Position numbers and translations under genes: made by a program. The notes under the pieces are model-generated. The model was not told the origin of the DNA and made no database searches. It worked only from the letters and a program-made list of their open reading frames with translations. Shown here one piece after another: positions 63,170 to 64,000 of a stretch of DNA of 64,000 nucleotides. Location: the NCBI GenBank assembly GCA_013396915.1, contig VWZL01000812.1, positions 220,081 to 284,080 on the forward strand, given 5' to 3'. The DNA comes from Stercorarius parasiticus. Taxonomy: Eukaryota; Chordata; Aves; Charadriiformes; Stercorariidae. Positions within the stretch are counted from its first letter, which is position 1. Every line of letters starts with the position of its first letter.

Positions 63170-63540
63170 AGGGCCCTCCATGGGCTGCAGAGGGACAAGC
63201 TCCTTTGCCATGTTCTTCTCCATGGGCCACATTGAGAGTCTCTGCTCCGGCACCTGGAGCACCTTCTCCCACTCTTTCTCCACTGCTCTGCACTGTTTCA
63301 CATTTTCTCACTCGTCTCCCTCACAGATTCAGTGCAGTATTTTTCACACTTTCTTAAATGTGTTACCACAGAGGTGCCACCAGCATCACTGATGGCCTCA
63401 GCTTTGGCTATTGGTGGGTCTATTTTGGAGCTGGCTGGAACAGACTCTGTCTGACATGGGGGCAGCCCCTGGTGCCTTCTCACAGAAGCCACCTCTGCAT
63501 ACCCTCCATAAAAAAAACCTTGCCACAGAAACCCAATACA
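63170..63540 (-). mobile_element. ERVL-type LTR fragment (minus orientation), 5' part of the LTR
   Basis: On the minus strand it starts at TGTATTGGGTTTCTGTGGCA (the TG end at 63540). It continues through GGCTTCTGTGAGAAGGCACC, CCCATGTCAGACAGAGTC, GCACCTCTGTGGTAACACAT followed by TTAAG, and GGTGCTCCAGGTGCCGGAGC followed by AGAG. From memory this is the beginning of the same avian LTR family whose middle lies at 60160-60660 in the opposite orientation. It breaks off at CCCATGGAGGGCCCTA near 63170. Plus-strand frames at 63165-63549 are antisense by-products. Confidence 0.75.
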
Positions 63541-64000
63541 CACATCTAGCTGTGCTTTTGTGAAACTTTTGTTCTTCTGCTCTTGGATGCAGCTCAATGA
63601 TTGTCATTCTTGTGACCACATTGCAGTTGTGGTTGTATAACAGAATACATAGTGCTGAAGTCCATAAAGTGAACATAATTCCATGTGCTAACTGACCATG
63701 TGAACAATCACATACAGGTAGGACCACCTGCTTTTCTCTGGCTGCTGCTAATTAAATAGAGAGAGGGAGAAGATGTGATGTCAATTCTTTCTGCATCAGT
63801 AAGAAACAACCTCCTATCCACAACTCATACTGTACAAAATGAGTGCAGTAACGGAGTGTCCTTGAGCAAATACAACACGCACTCTCACAGGACATAAAGC
63901 GGAGACTGATGTTCTACCATTAGAGAAGTACAAAAAGATAGTTAAAGGCATGCACTGTGAAATGGATGGCTTTCTTCTTCTCCTTGCTTCCTACATATCT
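63541..64000. other. Unannotated sequence to the window end
   Basis: No gene or recognised repeat. The open frame that enters from the LTR on the minus strand (63298-63727) has no recognisable domain in this part. Confidence 0.5.

Noticed and set aside
1..64000. CRISPR arrays, prophage, operons or other prokaryotic systems
   Set aside because: No regularly spaced repeats or gene clusters; CR1 and LTR content shows vertebrate nuclear DNA.

Overview
This window looks like nuclear, AT-rich, gene-poor vertebrate DNA, most likely from a bird. The main evidence is a set of chicken-repeat-1 (CR1) LINE copies whose 3' ends carry the typical ATTCTATG/ATAGAATC octamer tail, together with LTR fragments that I recognise from memory as an abundant avian ERVL-type family. 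I see no rRNA, tRNA, CRISPR array, operon or convincing multi-codon exon. I do not support any cellular protein-coding gene here. The open frames present are short and scattered, and the longer ones lie in repeats or on the opposite strand of repeats.

Layout. 1-149 is a T/GT-rich tract ending in a CR1 3' end. 150-6364 is single-copy-looking DNA with one CR1 piece (1795-2133). 6365-7662 is a rearranged CR1 copy with its blocks in scrambled order, followed by an AT-rich patch. 7830-24757 is mostly featureless apart from a sharply bounded CpG-dense island at about 11.01-11.18 kb, a CTCCT microsatellite at 16.3 kb and small duplications. 24788-25327 is a CR1 3' fragment. 27584-29461 is the largest element, a 5'-truncated CR1 with most of the reverse transcriptase and the ORF2 C-terminus. 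29.5-45.2 kb is gene-empty, with A/C-rich tracts, a decayed palindromic repeat at 36.45 kb and one stretch (39.5-40.0 kb) that resembles a conserved non-coding element. 45248-45360 is an imperfect inverted repeat whose two arms both look tRNA-derived. 46770-47245 may be an old LTR. 52764-53463 is another CR1 fragment with an internal gap.

The right-hand end (59.7-63.55 kb) is a nest of old retroelements. Two pieces of the same ERVL-type LTR family lie in opposite orientation (60160-60660 plus, 63170-63540 minus). Between them, on the minus strand, is a heavily decayed pol relic. It reads in order as reverse transcriptase thumb, RNase H, an LSR-like linker, an integrase zinc-finger region and the integrase C-terminal region. 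Its motif order and wording fit Ty3/gypsy (Metaviridae) rather than retroviral pol. This relic is the most notable item in the window. Most of the integrase catalytic core is missing.

Nothing here looks like a working multi-gene system. The items most worth following up are the Ty3/gypsy relic, the isolated CpG island, the tRNA-like hairpin and the scrambled CR1. Family assignments rest on motifs read by eye and on remembered family consensus patterns. No database search was possible.
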